Assembly: GCF_030063415.1 (NCBI RefSeq)
Contig: NZ_JASITA010000006.1
Location: 178,610 to 242,609 of the forward strand
Source: Streptomyces sp. H27-C3
GTDB lineage: Bacteria > Actinomycetota > Actinomycetes > Streptomycetales > Streptomycetaceae
Length of the DNA: 64,000 nt
Direction of reading: 5' to 3'
Below, piece after piece: positions 41,009 through 50,418 of this stretch. The notes beneath the pieces were generated by a model, which worked only from the letters and a program-made list of their open reading frames with translations, had not been told where the DNA came from and ran no database searches. Position numbers and translations under genes: made by a program. Numbering within the stretch: the stretch's first letter is position 1; each line of letters starts with the position of its first letter.

Positions 41009-42142
41009 ATGACGAGCATCGGTGGTGCGGAGATGGTCGACTGGAATCTCGCGGTGGCGACCGCGACCCGGCTGGTTAGGCCCGGCCCCGACGTGAGTCG
41101 TGACGAGGCACGGGCCGTCGTCGCGGAGCTGCGTCGGCATGCCAAGGCCGCGGAGGAGCATGTGCGCGCCTTCACGCGCATGATCCCCGAGGGACACGAA
41201 CCGGAGGACACCCCGGTCCTGGTCGTCGACCGGGCCGGCTGGATCAAGGCGAACGTCGCCGGGTTCAGGGAGCTCCTGAAGCCCCTCCTCGACAAGATGC
41301 AGGAACGCAGGAGCGGCGGCCCCGGCGGAGCCGTGCTCGGCGCGGTCGGCGGCAAGGTGGCCGGCGTCGAGGTCGGCATGCTGCTGTCGTTCCTCGCCTC
41401 GCGCGTCCTCGGCCAGTACGAGACCTTCGCCCCCGCCAGCCGTGAGTTCCCGGCCGGGGCCAACGGCGGCGGCCGACTGCTGCTCGTCGCCCCCAACATC
41501 GTGCACGTCGAGCGCGAGCTCGAGGTGGACCCGCACGACTTCAGGCTCTGGGTCTGCCTGCACGAGGAGACCCACCGCACCCAGTTCACGGCCGTGCCCT
41601 GGCTGCGCGACCACCTGGAGGGCGAGATCCAGGCGTTCCTCGCCGAGACCGAGGTCGACCCGATGACCGTTCTGGAGCGGCTGCGCGAAGCGGCCCAGTC
41701 GCTGGCCGGCGGCCGTCCCGAGGGCGAGGAGGGCGAGGACGAGGGCCGCAGCCTCGTCGAGATCGTCCAGACCCCGGCGCAGCGCGAGATCCTGGGCCGG
41801 CTGACCGCCGTCATGTCGCTGCTCGAAGGTCACGCCGACTTCGTGATGGACGGCGTCGGCCCCGATGTGGTGCCGTCCGTCGCCGAGATCCGCGAGAAGT
41901 TCCAGCAGCGCAGGGCCAAGGGTGCGGGCCGCCTCGACCAGGCGCTGCGCAAGCTGCTCGGCCTGGACGCCAAGCTGCGCCAGTACCGCGACGGCGAGCG
42001 CTTTGTTCGAGCCGTGGTCGAAGAGGTCGGAATGGATGGTTTCAACCGGATCTGGACCTCGCCGAACACCCTTCCCATCAAGTCGGAGATCGCCAAACCG
42101 GCGGACTGGGTCGCGCGGGTGCACCGTAAGGCAGAGTCGTAA
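41009..42142 (+). CDS. Zinc-dependent metalloprotease-like protein (DUF2342 type)
   Basis: A 377-aa actinobacterial protein of the family with a conserved HExxH and an aspartate: WVCLHEETHRTQFTAVPWLR is the HExxH motif, with a distal glutamate in EGHADFVMDGVG as third ligand. No signal peptide, so cytoplasmic. It is conserved between dacB and tilS in this gene block and labelled in some genomes as a coenzyme-F420-biosynthesis-associated protein, for which there is little evidence. The 5' in-frame ATG at 41009 is used; 41033 (MVDWNLA) is an alternative start. Confidence 0.9.
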   Translation: MTSIGGAEMVDWNLAVATATRLVRPGPDVSRDEARAVVAELRRHAKAAEEHVRAFTRMIPEGHEPEDTPVLVVDRAGWIKANVAGFRELLKPLLDKMQERRSGGPGGAVLGAVGGKVAGVEVGMLLSFLASRVLGQYETFAPASREFPAGANGGGRLLLVAPNIVHVERELEVDPHDFRLWVCLHEETHRTQFTAVPWLRDHLEGEIQAFLAETEVDPMTVLERLREAAQSLAGGRPEGEEGEDEGRSLVEIVQTPAQREILGRLTAVMSLLEGHADFVMDGVGPDVVPSVAEIREKFQQRRAKGAGRLDQALRKLLGLDAKLRQYRDGERFVRAVVEEVGMDGFNRIWTSPNTLPIKSEIAKPADWVARVHRKAES

Positions 42143-42318
42143 ATCCGATGCGGCCGACGGCAGGAGAACGCCCCTTGAATCACCCATCCGAGGGACCGTG
42201 AGGGCCTGGTAGGCGTGCAATGCTCGGGTATTGGCTCGGCTCTGTCACCATCAACGCACTCTGAGTGACTGGCTTCTCCTCCCGAGGCACCCTCCCACTT
42301 CACCGAAGGGCACCGGAT

Positions 42319-43356
42319 ATGGGTCCCCATCCTGCGGTCGCAGCGATACGCCTGGCGGTCCGCCGCGTACTTCACGACGTACTGAAAGACATCCCCGCAC
42401 ACGCGTTGGCCGCCTCGCCCGGCGGCGCGCACGAGCCGCCGCCGACGCCGCTCGTGCTGGTCGCCTGCTCCGGCGGCGCCGACTCCATGGCGCTCGCCTC
42501 CGCCCTCGCCTTCGAGGCGCCCAAGCTCGATGTCCGGGCCGGCGGCATCACCGTCGACCATGGCCTGCAGGGCGGCTCGGACCTACGGGCCGCCGAGGTC
42601 GTCGGCCGGCTCGACGCGCTGGGGCTCGACCCCGTCGAAGCCGTCGCCGTGACCGTCGGCCACAACGGCGGACCCGAAGCCGCGGCCCGCGACGCGCGCT
42701 ACACCGCGCTGGACGCCGCCGCCGAGCGACACGGCGCCGCCGCGGTCCTCCTCGGCCATACCCGCGACGATCAGGCCGAGACGGTCCTGCTCGGCCTCGC
42801 CCGCGGCTCCGGCATCCGCTCGCTCTCCGGAATGGCGGCCGTCTCGGGGGCGGCCGGCCGTTACCGGAGGCCCTTCCTCCAGATCGACCGGCAGACCGCC
42901 CGCAAGGCCTGCCTGGTCCAGTCGCTCCCCGTCTGGGACGACCCGCACAACACCGATCCCGCGTACACCCGCTCGCGGCTGCGCCACGACGGGCTGCCGG
43001 CGCTGGAGAAGGCGCTCGGCAAGGGCGTCGTGGAGGCGCTGGCCCGCACGGCGCAGCTGTCCCGGGACGACGCCGACGCCCTGGACGCCTGGGCCGCCCA
43101 GGCGGACGCCTCCGTACGGGACGAGATCGGCCAGCTGGAGTGCGCCAAGCTCCATGTCCTGCCGTCGGCCGTGCGCCGCCGGGTGCTGCGCCGCGCGGTC
43201 CTCGCGGCGGGCGCTCCGGCCGGGTCCCTCTTCGCGCGGCACGTCGAAGAGGTCGACCGGCTGATCACCGGCTGGCGCGGGCAGGGAGGCATCAACCTGC
43301 CCGGCCGGGTGGAGGCGCGACGCCAGGGTGGCAGACTGGTCATTCGGCAGGGCTGA
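42319..43356 (+). CDS. tilS: tRNA(Ile)-lysidine synthetase
   Basis: A 345-aa N-type ATP pyrophosphatase that attaches lysine to the wobble C of the CAU tRNA-Ile. P-loop motif [24 protein letters not shown] and [20 protein letters not shown] are conserved TilS parts. The C-terminal substrate domain is short, as in actinobacteria. ATG 42319; the first in-frame start at 42265 would add 18 residues. Upstream of hpt, 20 nt apart. Confidence 0.96.
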   Translation: MGPHPAVAAIRLAVRRVLHDVLKDIPAHALAASPGGAHEPPPTPLVLVACSGGADSMALASALAFEAPKLDVRAGGITVDHGLQGGSDLRAAEVVGRLDALGLDPVEAVAVTVGHNGGPEAAARDARYTALDAAAERHGAAAVLLGHTRDDQAETVLLGLARGSGIRSLSGMAAVSGAAGRYRRPFLQIDRQTARKACLVQSLPVWDDPHNTDPAYTRSRLRHDGLPALEKALGKGVVEALARTAQLSRDDADALDAWAAQADASVRDEIGQLECAKLHVLPSAVRRRVLRRAVLAAGAPAGSLFARHVEEVDRLITGWRGQGGINLPGRVEARRQGGRLVIRQG

Positions 43357-43376
43357 GCCGAAGTACTACGAAAGTG

Positions 43377-43937
43377 ATGCGGGTGGACTCGAACGACATG
43401 GGCACCGACCTCAAGTCGGTGCTCATCACCAAGGAAGAAATCGACGCGAAGCTGGCCGAGCTGGCAGCCAAGATCGATGCGGAGTACGAGGGCAAGGACC
43501 TGCTCATCGTCGGCGTCCTCAAGGGCGCTGTGATGGTGATGGCGGACCTGGCACGCGCTCTGTCCACCCCCGTCACGATGGACTGGATGGCGGTGTCGTC
43601 GTACGGCGCGGGCACCCAGTCCTCCGGCGTGGTCCGGATCCTCAAGGACCTCGACACCGACATCAAGGGCAAGCACGTCCTGATCGTCGAGGACATCATC
43701 GACTCGGGCCTGACGCTCTCGTGGCTGCTGTCGAACCTCGGTTCGCGTGAGCCGGCGTCCCTGAATGTATGCACGCTCCTGCGCAAGCCCGAAGCGGCCA
43801 AGGTCACTCTCGACGTCAAATGGGTCGGCTTCGACATTCCCAATGAGTTTGTCATCGGCTATGGGCTGGATTACGCCGAGAAGTACCGGAATCTCCCGTT
43901 TGTCGGCACGCTCGCCCCGCACGTGTACGGCGGCTGA
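43377..43937 (+). CDS. hpt: Hypoxanthine-guanine phosphoribosyltransferase
   Basis: A 186-aa purine salvage enzyme transferring ribose-5-phosphate from PRPP to hypoxanthine/guanine. PRPP loop [18 protein letters not shown], first loop [20 protein letters not shown], and base-binding [23 protein letters not shown] 43377 with a GTG immediately upstream (43374). It keeps the actinobacterial order tilS-hpt-ftsH. Confidence 0.97.
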   Translation: MRVDSNDMGTDLKSVLITKEEIDAKLAELAAKIDAEYEGKDLLIVGVLKGAVMVMADLARALSTPVTMDWMAVSSYGAGTQSSGVVRILKDLDTDIKGKHVLIVEDIIDSGLTLSWLLSNLGSREPASLNVCTLLRKPEAAKVTLDVKWVGFDIPNEFVIGYGLDYAEKYRNLPFVGTLAPHVYGG

Positions 43938-44140
43938 GTCGTCCCGTATCGGACGAGGATCCGATGATGATCCGGCGGGAACCCTTATCCGCTTCCCGCC
44001 GTTGAAGCATGGGAAGACGGATTCGTCAGCCGTCCCCTGCGGTCGCGGGTGACAATGCTGGGGTACCGTCCGAAGAACAGTCTTTTAAACAGCAGCATTT
44101 ACCTAGGCAGGAGGGACGGGGCGAGTACCGCCCCGTATGG

Positions 44141-46180
44141 ATGGACGTGAAGCGATACTTCCGTGGGCCGGTCATGTGGATCGTACTGGCCGTCCTCGCC
44201 GTGGTCGTGCTGATGCAGGTTGTCGGCTCGTCCGGCGGCTATAAGACGGTGGACACTGCCGAGGTCGTCCAGTCGATCGACAAGAACCAGGTCAAGCAGG
44301 CCAAACTGACGACCGGTGACGAAGCAGTCATCAAGGTCGAGCTCAAGTCTGGCCAGAAGGTCAAGGACAGCAGCAAGATTCAGGCGAGCTACATCGGCGA
44401 CCAGGGCGTCGCGCTTGCCAACAAGCTGCAGTCGAAGTTCGACAACGGGGACATCGAAAAGGGCTACACGGTCTCCCCCTCCAAGCAGAACCCGTTCGTC
44501 GGGATCCTGCTTTCCCTGCTCCCCTTCGTTCTCATCGTGGTCGTCTTCCTGTTCCTGATGAACCAGATGCAGGGCGGTGGCTCCCGTGTCATGCAGTTCG
44601 GGAAGTCCAAGGCCAAGCTGATCACCAAGGACACCCCCAAGACGACGTTCGCCGACGTGGCGGGCGCCGACGAGGCGGTGGAGGAGCTCCACGAGATCAA
44701 GGAGTTCCTGCAGGAGCCGGCGAAGTTCCAGGCCGTCGGCGCCAAGATCCCCAAGGGTGTGCTGCTGTACGGCCCGCCCGGTACGGGAAAGACGCTGCTC
44801 GCGCGCGCCGTCGCAGGCGAGGCCGGCGTGCCGTTCTACTCCATCTCCGGTTCCGACTTCGTCGAGATGTTCGTCGGTGTCGGTGCCTCGCGTGTCCGCG
44901 ACCTCTTCGAGCAGGCCAAGGCGAACGCTCCGGCGATCGTCTTCGTCGACGAGATCGACGCCGTGGGCCGGCACCGCGGTGCCGGCATGGGCGGCGGTCA
45001 CGACGAGCGCGAGCAGACGCTCAACCAGCTGCTCGTCGAGATGGACGGCTTCGACGTGAAGGGTGGCGTCATCCTCATCGCCGCCACGAACCGGCCGGAC
45101 ATCCTCGACCCGGCGCTGCTGCGTCCCGGCCGTTTCGACCGGCAGATCGCGGTCGACCGTCCGGACCTGCTGGGCCGTCTCGAGATCCTCAAGGTGCACG
45201 CCAAGGGCAAGCCGGTCACGCCGGAGGTCGACCTTCGGGCCGTCGCCCGTCGTACGCCCGGCTTCACCGGCGCCGACCTGGCGAACGTGCTGAACGAAGC
45301 CGCGCTGCTGACCGCCCGTATGGACAAGAAGCTGGTGGACAACCACTCCTTGGACGAGGCGATCGACCGTGTCGTGGCCGGACCGCAGAAGCGGACCCGG
45401 ATCATGAGCGAGAAGGAAAAGAAGATCACCGCGTACCACGAGGGCGGCCACGCCCTGGTCGCGGCGGCCTCTCCGAACAGCGACCCGGTGCACAAGGTCA
45501 CCATCCTGGCCCGCGGGCGTGCCCTCGGTTACACGATGGTGCTCCCGGACGAGGACAAGTACTCGACCACGCGCAACGAGATGCTGGACCAGCTCGCCTA
45601 CATGATGGGCGGCCGTGCGGCCGAGGAACTGGTGTTCCACGACCCGACCACGGGCGCTTCGAACGACATCGAGAAGGCCACCACCACGGCCCGCGCGATG
45701 GTGACGCAGTACGGCATGACCGAGCGTCTCGGCGCGATCAAGTTCGGTCAGGACGGCTCCGAGCCGTTCCTCGGCCGCGACATGGGTCACCAGCGGGACT
45801 ACTCGGAAGAAGTTGCGGCGCTGGTCGACGAAGAGGTCAAGAAGCTCATCGAGACCGCGCACAACGAGGCATGGGAGATTCTCGTCGAGAACCGCGACGT
45901 TCTCGACAACCTGGTCCTCGCGCTGCTGGAGAAGGAAACGCTGAACAAGGAGCAGATCGCCGAGATCTTCACTCCGATCGTGAAGCGCCCGGCCCGCCCC
46001 GCGTGGACCGGATCCTCCCGCCGTACGCCGTCCACCCGGCCGCCGGTGCTCTCCCCGAAGGAACTGTCCCTCACCAACGGAGCCCTCACCAACGGTGCGG
46101 TTCCCGCAGTGACGGCAGGCCCGGACACCACGGCCGCTCCGGCGACCGAGGCGGTCCCCGAGGAGCGTCCCGAGAGCTGA
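44141..46180 (+). CDS. ftsH: ATP-dependent zinc metalloprotease FtsH
   Basis: A 679-aa membrane-bound AAA+ protease for quality control of membrane and regulatory proteins. TM1 near 10-30 ([18 protein letters not shown]), TM2 near 115-135, Walker [14 protein letters not shown], Walker [13 protein letters not shown], second region of homology [19 protein letters not shown], zinc site [10 protein letters not shown]. The C-terminal 60 residues are Pro/Thr/Ala-rich. I used ATG 44141 ([10 protein letters not shown]), the usual family start, though GGAGG is 27 nt upstream; an upstream in-frame start is possible. Confidence 0.97.
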   Translation: MDVKRYFRGPVMWIVLAVLAVVVLMQVVGSSGGYKTVDTAEVVQSIDKNQVKQAKLTTGDEAVIKVELKSGQKVKDSSKIQASYIGDQGVALANKLQSKFDNGDIEKGYTVSPSKQNPFVGILLSLLPFVLIVVVFLFLMNQMQGGGSRVMQFGKSKAKLITKDTPKTTFADVAGADEAVEELHEIKEFLQEPAKFQAVGAKIPKGVLLYGPPGTGKTLLARAVAGEAGVPFYSISGSDFVEMFVGVGASRVRDLFEQAKANAPAIVFVDEIDAVGRHRGAGMGGGHDEREQTLNQLLVEMDGFDVKGGVILIAATNRPDILDPALLRPGRFDRQIAVDRPDLLGRLEILKVHAKGKPVTPEVDLRAVARRTPGFTGADLANVLNEAALLTARMDKKLVDNHSLDEAIDRVVAGPQKRTRIMSEKEKKITAYHEGGHALVAAASPNSDPVHKVTILARGRALGYTMVLPDEDKYSTTRNEMLDQLAYMMGGRAAEELVFHDPTTGASNDIEKATTTARAMVTQYGMTERLGAIKFGQDGSEPFLGRDMGHQRDYSEEVAALVDEEVKKLIETAHNEAWEILVENRDVLDNLVLALLEKETLNKEQIAEIFTPIVKRPARPAWTGSSRRTPSTRPPVLSPKELSLTNGALTNGAVPAVTAGPDTTAAPATEAVPEERPES

Positions 46181-46210
46181 CCCCTCGGGTCCCACCGGGC
46201 CCGGAATGGA

Positions 46211-46249
46211 TGCCGCGTCCCCCAGGTTTTAGCCTTGGGGGGCGCGGCA
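46211..46249 (+). terminator. Rho-independent terminator between ftsH and folE
   Basis: TGCCGCG-TCCCCCAGG and CCTTGGGGGGCGCGGCA form a 15-bp hairpin followed by TTCTTTT at 46250-46256. It lies 30 nt after the ftsH stop, and folE starts 46 nt beyond. Confidence 0.9.
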
Positions 46250-46301
46250 TTCTTTTGTGCCCGCTCGTGTGGGCATGCGAAAGCACAGGAACGAGGCACA
46301 G

Positions 46302-46907
46302 ATGACCGACCCGGTGACGCTGGACGGCGAGGGCTCCATAGGCGAGTTCGACGAGAAGCGGGCCGAGAACGCCGTACGTGAGCTGCTCATCGCCGTCGGG
46401 GAGGACCCGGACCGGGAGGGCCTGCGGGAGACACCGGGGCGCGTGGCGAGGGCGTACAAGGAGATCTTCGGCGGTCTGCGGCAGACCCCCGAGGAGGTCC
46501 TGACGACCACGTTCGACCTGGGCCACGACGAGATGGTCCTGGTGAAGGACATCGAGGTCTTCTCGACCTGCGAACACCACCTGGTCCCCTTCCGCGGGGT
46601 GGCGCACGTCGGATACATCCCGGCGACCAGCGGCAAGATCACGGGGCTTTCCAAGCTGGCCCGGCTCGTCGACGTCTATGCCCGCCGCCCGCAGGTGCAG
46701 GAACGACTCACCACCCAGATAGCCGACTCGCTGATGGAAATCCTGGAGCCGCGCGGCGTGATCGTCGTCATCCAGTGCGAGCACATGTGCATGTCGATGC
46801 GCGGTATCCGCAAGCCGGGGGCCAAGACGATCACGTCGGCGGTCCGGGGTCAGCTGCGGGACGCGGCGACCCGCAACGAGGCCATGAGCCTGATCATGGC
46901 GCGCTAG
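46302..46907 (+). CDS. folE: GTP cyclohydrolase I
   Basis: A 201-aa enzyme opening the folate pathway (GTP to dihydroneopterin triphosphate). Zinc ligands are Cys in [13 protein letters not shown] and Cys in [14 protein letters not shown]; these are the type IA signatures. [14 protein letters not shown] is the active-site segment. ATG 46302 is used since MTDPVTLDG is the normal start. It follows ftsH on the same strand, while the other fol genes are on the opposite strand. Confidence 0.97.
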   Translation: MTDPVTLDGEGSIGEFDEKRAENAVRELLIAVGEDPDREGLRETPGRVARAYKEIFGGLRQTPEEVLTTTFDLGHDEMVLVKDIEVFSTCEHHLVPFRGVAHVGYIPATSGKITGLSKLARLVDVYARRPQVQERLTTQIADSLMEILEPRGVIVVIQCEHMCMSMRGIRKPGAKTITSAVRGQLRDAATRNEAMSLIMAR

Positions 46908-47230
46908 TGCCGCGGCAGGTGACGTTTGCCCGTCAAGGAGCGGCGTCCGGTGCGTGCTCTCGGCGTGCCGGCCGGAAGTCCTCGTACTGGAGGTACTTGG
47001 GCTTTCGTCCGGTGCGGCGAAGGGGGTCCCTCCCTGTTCGAGCGAAGCCGAGAAATCGGGGGCGCGTGCCGGGCGTCGCGACGGGGCAGATGTTGCCTGG
47101 CGCGGCGCCAGCACGGGCCGACGGGCCCCGGGAGCCTTGAGGGTCGTACGTCGCCCTGCGCGGCCAGGCCCGTGGGAGAAGCCTGCGGGTCCCGGGAAGC
47201 CAGAGGGCCGTCGGCCGTAACGGACGCGCC
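46908..47230. repeat. Composite intergenic repeat region
   Basis: No gene. The sequence includes GAAGTCCTCGTACTGGAGGT with its own partial complement, GGGGGTCCCTCCCTGTTCGA followed by GCGAAGCCGAGA, and GCCGGGCGTCGCGACGGGGC, blocks that I recognise as recurring in streptomycete intergenic DNA (recognition from memory, not searched). It sits at the point where gene orientation of the fol block switches. Confidence 0.5.
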
Positions 47231-47713
47231 CTACGCGGCCGGGGCCGTGCCCTGCTCCTCGTCGTCCGGGAGCCGGCAGACCCGCTCCAGAAAGATCGCC
47301 GCCGCGACCACCGCAGCGCCCGCCAGGACGGCCGAGCCCGCGTAGATGGCCTGGTCCTGGCGGGCGGGGATGTCCAGGCTGTTCATCAGCAGGTACACGC
47401 CGGTGCCGCCGTACATCCCGGAGACCAGCGAGGCGACCAGCGCACTCGCCTGGCCGAAGACCACCGCGCGGGCCGCCATCATCGGCTCGACGCCCTTGGC
47501 GCCGGGGCGGCGCTCCCGCTGGGCGCGCAGCCGGGAGCGCAGCGAGAGCGCGGTCGCGGTGAGGACCGTCGCGATCAGGGCCAGCACGATGGGCGCCGCG
47601 AGCGGCACGCTCGGCAGCGTGTCGACGGTGTCCCAGAGCCGGGCGCCGCCCCAGGACAGGACTCCGGCCACGGCGAACAGGCCGGCCAGTACACCGAGCC
47701 GCAGTTGCTTCAC
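47231..47713 (-). CDS. DUF3180 membrane protein
   Basis: A 160-aa protein with four TM helices (LAGLFAVAGVLSWGGARLW; APIVLALIATVLTATALSL; VVFGQASALVASLVSGMYGG; YAGSAVLAGAAVVAAAIFL) and a basic loop RSRLRAQRERRPGAKG. A conserved neighbour of folK in actinobacteria; function unknown. ATG 47713. It follows folK by 79 nt on the same strand. Confidence 0.93.
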   Translation of the reverse strand: MKQLRLGVLAGLFAVAGVLSWGGARLWDTVDTLPSVPLAAPIVLALIATVLTATALSLRSRLRAQRERRPGAKGVEPMMAARAVVFGQASALVASLVSGMYGGTGVYLLMNSLDIPARQDQAIYAGSAVLAGAAVVAAAIFLERVCRLPDDEEQGTAPAA

Positions 47714-47792
47714 CGGGAGAGCCCCTCACATCAGGTCGCATCGGGTCGAGTCGGATCGGGGTCGGGTCGACACCGGTCCCACAGCCTAACGA

Positions 47793-48410
47793 TTACTCGG
47801 GCAGGCGGAGTTCCAGATCGGCGCGCGGAAGTACACCCGTGTGGCCCGCGCCGGCCAGCAGGTCAGCCACCGGGCCGCGGCCGGGCAACTGGGCCTCCGG
47901 CTCCACGTCGTGCCACGGGGCCAAGACGAAGGCCCGCTCGTGGGCCCGCGGGTGGGGCAGGGTGAGGGCGGGGTCGTCCGAGACGACATCGGCGTACGCC
48001 ACGATGTCGACGTCGATCGTGCGCGGCCCCCAGCGCTCCTCGCGGACCCGGTCGAAGGCTTCCTCGATGGCCTGGCCGCGCTCCAGCAGCGAGGACGGCG
48101 GCAGCGTGGTCTTCACGACGATCACCGCGTTGAAGTACGAGGGCTGGGAGCCGGGGTCGACGCCCCACGGCTCGGTCTCGTACACCGGGGAGACCGCCTT
48201 GACCCGCAGGCCGGGGGTGTCCTCCAGGGCGTCGATCGCACCCTGGAGGGTCTCCAGGCGGTTGCCCAGGTTGCTGCCGAGCGAGATCACCGCGCGTTTC
48301 GGGTTGGACAGGGTGCTGTCGGCGGCGTCCACCTGCTCGACCACGGAGGTGGGTACCGGCTGCACGGTCGGGTCGCTCTGCGTCGCCCCGTTCGAAGAAA
48401 ACACAGTCAT
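47793..48410 (-). CDS. folK: 2-amino-4-hydroxy-6-hydroxymethyldihydropteridine diphosphokinase
   Basis: A 205-aa HPPK. Start of the fold AVISLGSNLGNRLETLQGAI, substrate loop VYETEPWGVDPGSQPSYFNA, signature RWGPRTIDVDIVAYAD with Mg-binding aspartates, and end LPHPRAHERAFVLAPW. A 40-residue N-terminal extension with no motif is seen (as in other streptomycetes). The ATG at 48410 overlaps the folB stop. Confidence 0.96.
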   Translation of the reverse strand: MTVFSSNGATQSDPTVQPVPTSVVEQVDAADSTLSNPKRAVISLGSNLGNRLETLQGAIDALEDTPGLRVKAVSPVYETEPWGVDPGSQPSYFNAVIVVKTTLPPSSLLERGQAIEEAFDRVREERWGPRTIDVDIVAYADVVSDDPALTLPHPRAHERAFVLAPWHDVEPEAQLPGRGPVADLLAGAGHTGVLPRADLELRLPE

Positions 48411-48766
48411 ACTCGGCTCCGGGTGATGGTGATCGTCACGTCGTCGAAGGGCACGGTGATCGGGGCGTCCGGCTTGTGGACGCAGACCTCGACCTCCTCG
48501 ACCCCGTCGTGCTTGAGGCACTGCTGGGCGATCCGCTCCGCGAGCGTCTCGATCAGGTCGACCGGTTCTCCCTGTACGACATGCACGACCTCTTCCGCCA
48601 CGACGCCGTAGTGCACGGTCTTCGCCAGGTCGTCGGTGGCCGCGGCGGGGCGGGTGTCGAGGCCGAGCACCAGGTCCACGATGAAGGTCTGGCCTTCCTC
48701 GCGCTCCCGGGGGAACACGCCGTGGTGCCCACGGGCCTTGAGGCCGCGCAGCGCGACACGATCCAC
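48407..48766 (-). CDS. folB: Dihydroneopterin aldolase
   Basis: A 119-aa FolB. RVALRGLKARGHHGVFPRER contains the conserved G-x-H-G-V-x-x-x-E pattern, and a lysine in VCVHKPDAPITVPF is the catalytic Lys. I chose GTG 48766, with GGAG eight nucleotides upstream and giving the standard length. Operon with folK (4-nt overlap). About 210 nt of leader separate it from the NTF2-like gene. Confidence 0.95.
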   Translation of the reverse strand: MDRVALRGLKARGHHGVFPREREEGQTFIVDLVLGLDTRPAAATDDLAKTVHYGVVAEEVVHVVQGEPVDLIETLAERIAQQCLKHDGVEEVEVCVHKPDAPITVPFDDVTITITRSRV

Positions 48767-48978
48767 GCGAATCACTCCTGCTTTTCGTAGTGAAGAAGGG
48801 CTACTGCCGAGTGCGGTCGGCATGTCACCCTCACTCGAATCTACCTGCGAGCACCGACAGTGCTCGCCCACGGGGGCCATGGACAGAACCCTGCGGGGCT
48901 GGTAGCCGCCCATACCCATGGGGCTCGCCGCCCAACCTCGGCGGGCCGCTGTGGGAGCTCCGACGGGCGCATACCCAC

Positions 48979-49446
48979 TCAGGCGGGTGACTCGTCGTCC
49001 TCGTCCTCGTCGGATTCGGTCAGCACGGGTGAACCGTGGTGCGACCAGAGCTTCCAGCCCTCGGGCGTGCGGCGGAACACATTGGTGGCGACGATCAGCT
49101 GGCCCACCAGGGGCCCCAGCTCGCCGGCCTCCTCGGAGGGGCCGCCGCTCAGGGTGTTCTCGGTGCAGTTCACCAGGGCGGTCTCGCCCAGCACCGTGAC
49201 CTTCACATCGGTGAGGAAGAACTGGATGTACTCGGTGTTCGCCATGATCAGCGCGTACGAGCGCAACACCTCGCCGCGGCCCGAGAGCACCGGCCAGCCC
49301 GGGTGGACGCAGGAGATCTCGTCCTCCAGCCAGAGCGACGACAACTCCTCGAAGTCGCCCTGCTCCACTGCCTCGTAGAACGCGGTGTTGGCCAGCTCGA
49401 CCAGCTCGGCGTCGCCGTGCGTGGAGTCATCGTGCGCGGAGCTCAC
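48979..49446 (-). CDS. NTF2-like (SnoaL-type) protein of the fol cluster
   Basis: A 155-aa cone-shaped fold protein: ELANTAFYEAVEQGDFEELS, LWLEDEISCVHPGWPVLSGR (the helix-strand with WxxDxxxxHP) and the C-terminal FRRTPEGWKLWSHHGSPV. Conserved between folP and folB in actinobacteria; perhaps a pathway-associated binding protein. Acidic tail ESDEDEDDES. GTG 49446 overlaps the folP stop. Confidence 0.92.
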   Translation of the reverse strand: MSSAHDDSTHGDAELVELANTAFYEAVEQGDFEELSSLWLEDEISCVHPGWPVLSGRGEVLRSYALIMANTEYIQFFLTDVKVTVLGETALVNCTENTLSGGPSEEAGELGPLVGQLIVATNVFRRTPEGWKLWSHHGSPVLTESDEDEDDESPA

Positions 49447-50306
49447 AGGGCTCCCTCGACGGCCCTGGCGACCCGTACGGCGTCGGCGGTCGCCCGTACC
49501 TCGTGGACGCGCACCGCCCAGGCGCCCTCGTGGGCGACGATCGCGGAGACCGCGGCCGTGGCCGCGTCCCTTTCGCGGGCGGGCGGCGGCGGGGCCGCCC
49601 CCGCGCCGGCCAGCACCCGGCCGAGGAACCTCTTGCGGGAGGCGGCGATCAGCAGCGGGCGGCCCAGGGCGCGCAGTTCGGAGAGGTGGGCGACCAGGGC
49701 CAGGTCGTGCTCGGCCTGCTTGGCGAAGCCCAGACCCGGGTCGATCACGATCCGCTCGGGGGCGATGCCGCCGTCGACGACGGCGGCCACGCGCGCGTGG
49801 AGCTCGGAGACGACCTCGGCGACCACGTCGGCGTACACCGCGCGGTTGTTCATGTCCTTGCTGAAGCCCCGCCAGTGCATGACGACGAACGGGACTCCGG
49901 CCGCCGCGACCGCCGGGATCATGGCGGCGTCGGCGAGACCGCCACTGACGTCGTTGACCAGGACCGCACCGGCCGCGACCGCCTGCTCGGCGACCGCCGC
50001 GCGCATGGTGTCGACGGACACGACGATGCCCTCGGACGCGAGGCCGCGCACCACCGGGATCACTCGCCTCAGCTCTTCGTCCGCGTCGACGCGGGGCGCA
50101 CCGGGGCGCGTCGACTCGCCGCCGACGTCCACCATGTCGGCGCCCTCCGCGACGAGGTCGAGACCGCGCTTGATCGCGGCGGTGGTATCGAACCAGCGAC
50201 CGCCGTCGGAGAAGGAATCGGGCGTCACATTGACGACACCCATCACCGCACAGCGGTCCCACTCCGGCAGACCCTCGATTCGCCCACGCGCGCGCAACGT
50301 ACTCAT
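49443..50306 (-). CDS. folP: Dihydropteroate synthase
   Basis: A 287-aa TIM-barrel enzyme condensing pterin pyrophosphate with p-aminobenzoate. GVVNVTPDSFSDGGRWFD (loop 1), GADMVDVGGESTRPGAPRVD (loop 2), VNDVSGGLADAAM, the K in PLLIAASRKRFLGRVL and the final VRVHEVRATADAVRVA are conserved. Loop 1 and 2 appear wild type for sulfonamide sensitivity. ATG 50306. First gene of the leftward folP-NTF2-folB-folK-DUF3180 set. Confidence 0.97.
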   Translation of the reverse strand: MSTLRARGRIEGLPEWDRCAVMGVVNVTPDSFSDGGRWFDTTAAIKRGLDLVAEGADMVDVGGESTRPGAPRVDADEELRRVIPVVRGLASEGIVVSVDTMRAAVAEQAVAAGAVLVNDVSGGLADAAMIPAVAAAGVPFVVMHWRGFSKDMNNRAVYADVVAEVVSELHARVAAVVDGGIAPERIVIDPGLGFAKQAEHDLALVAHLSELRALGRPLLIAASRKRFLGRVLAGAGAAPPPPARERDAATAAVSAIVAHEGAWAVRVHEVRATADAVRVARAVEGAL

Positions 50307-50418
50307 ACGACCAGCGTAGGCGTCAGCACGGGATACCCGGACCTCGCGTACCCGGCCGCGTACGGAGCCGCCCCCGGGACCCGGCCCCGGGACCCGGTCG
50401 CAGGCCCCGGGCAGGCGG

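Noticed and set aside
46926..47345. Open frames in the folE-DUF3180 interval
   Set aside because: No motifs or ribosome binding sites; the sequence consists of intergenic repeat blocks and the frames overlap the DUF3180 gene end.
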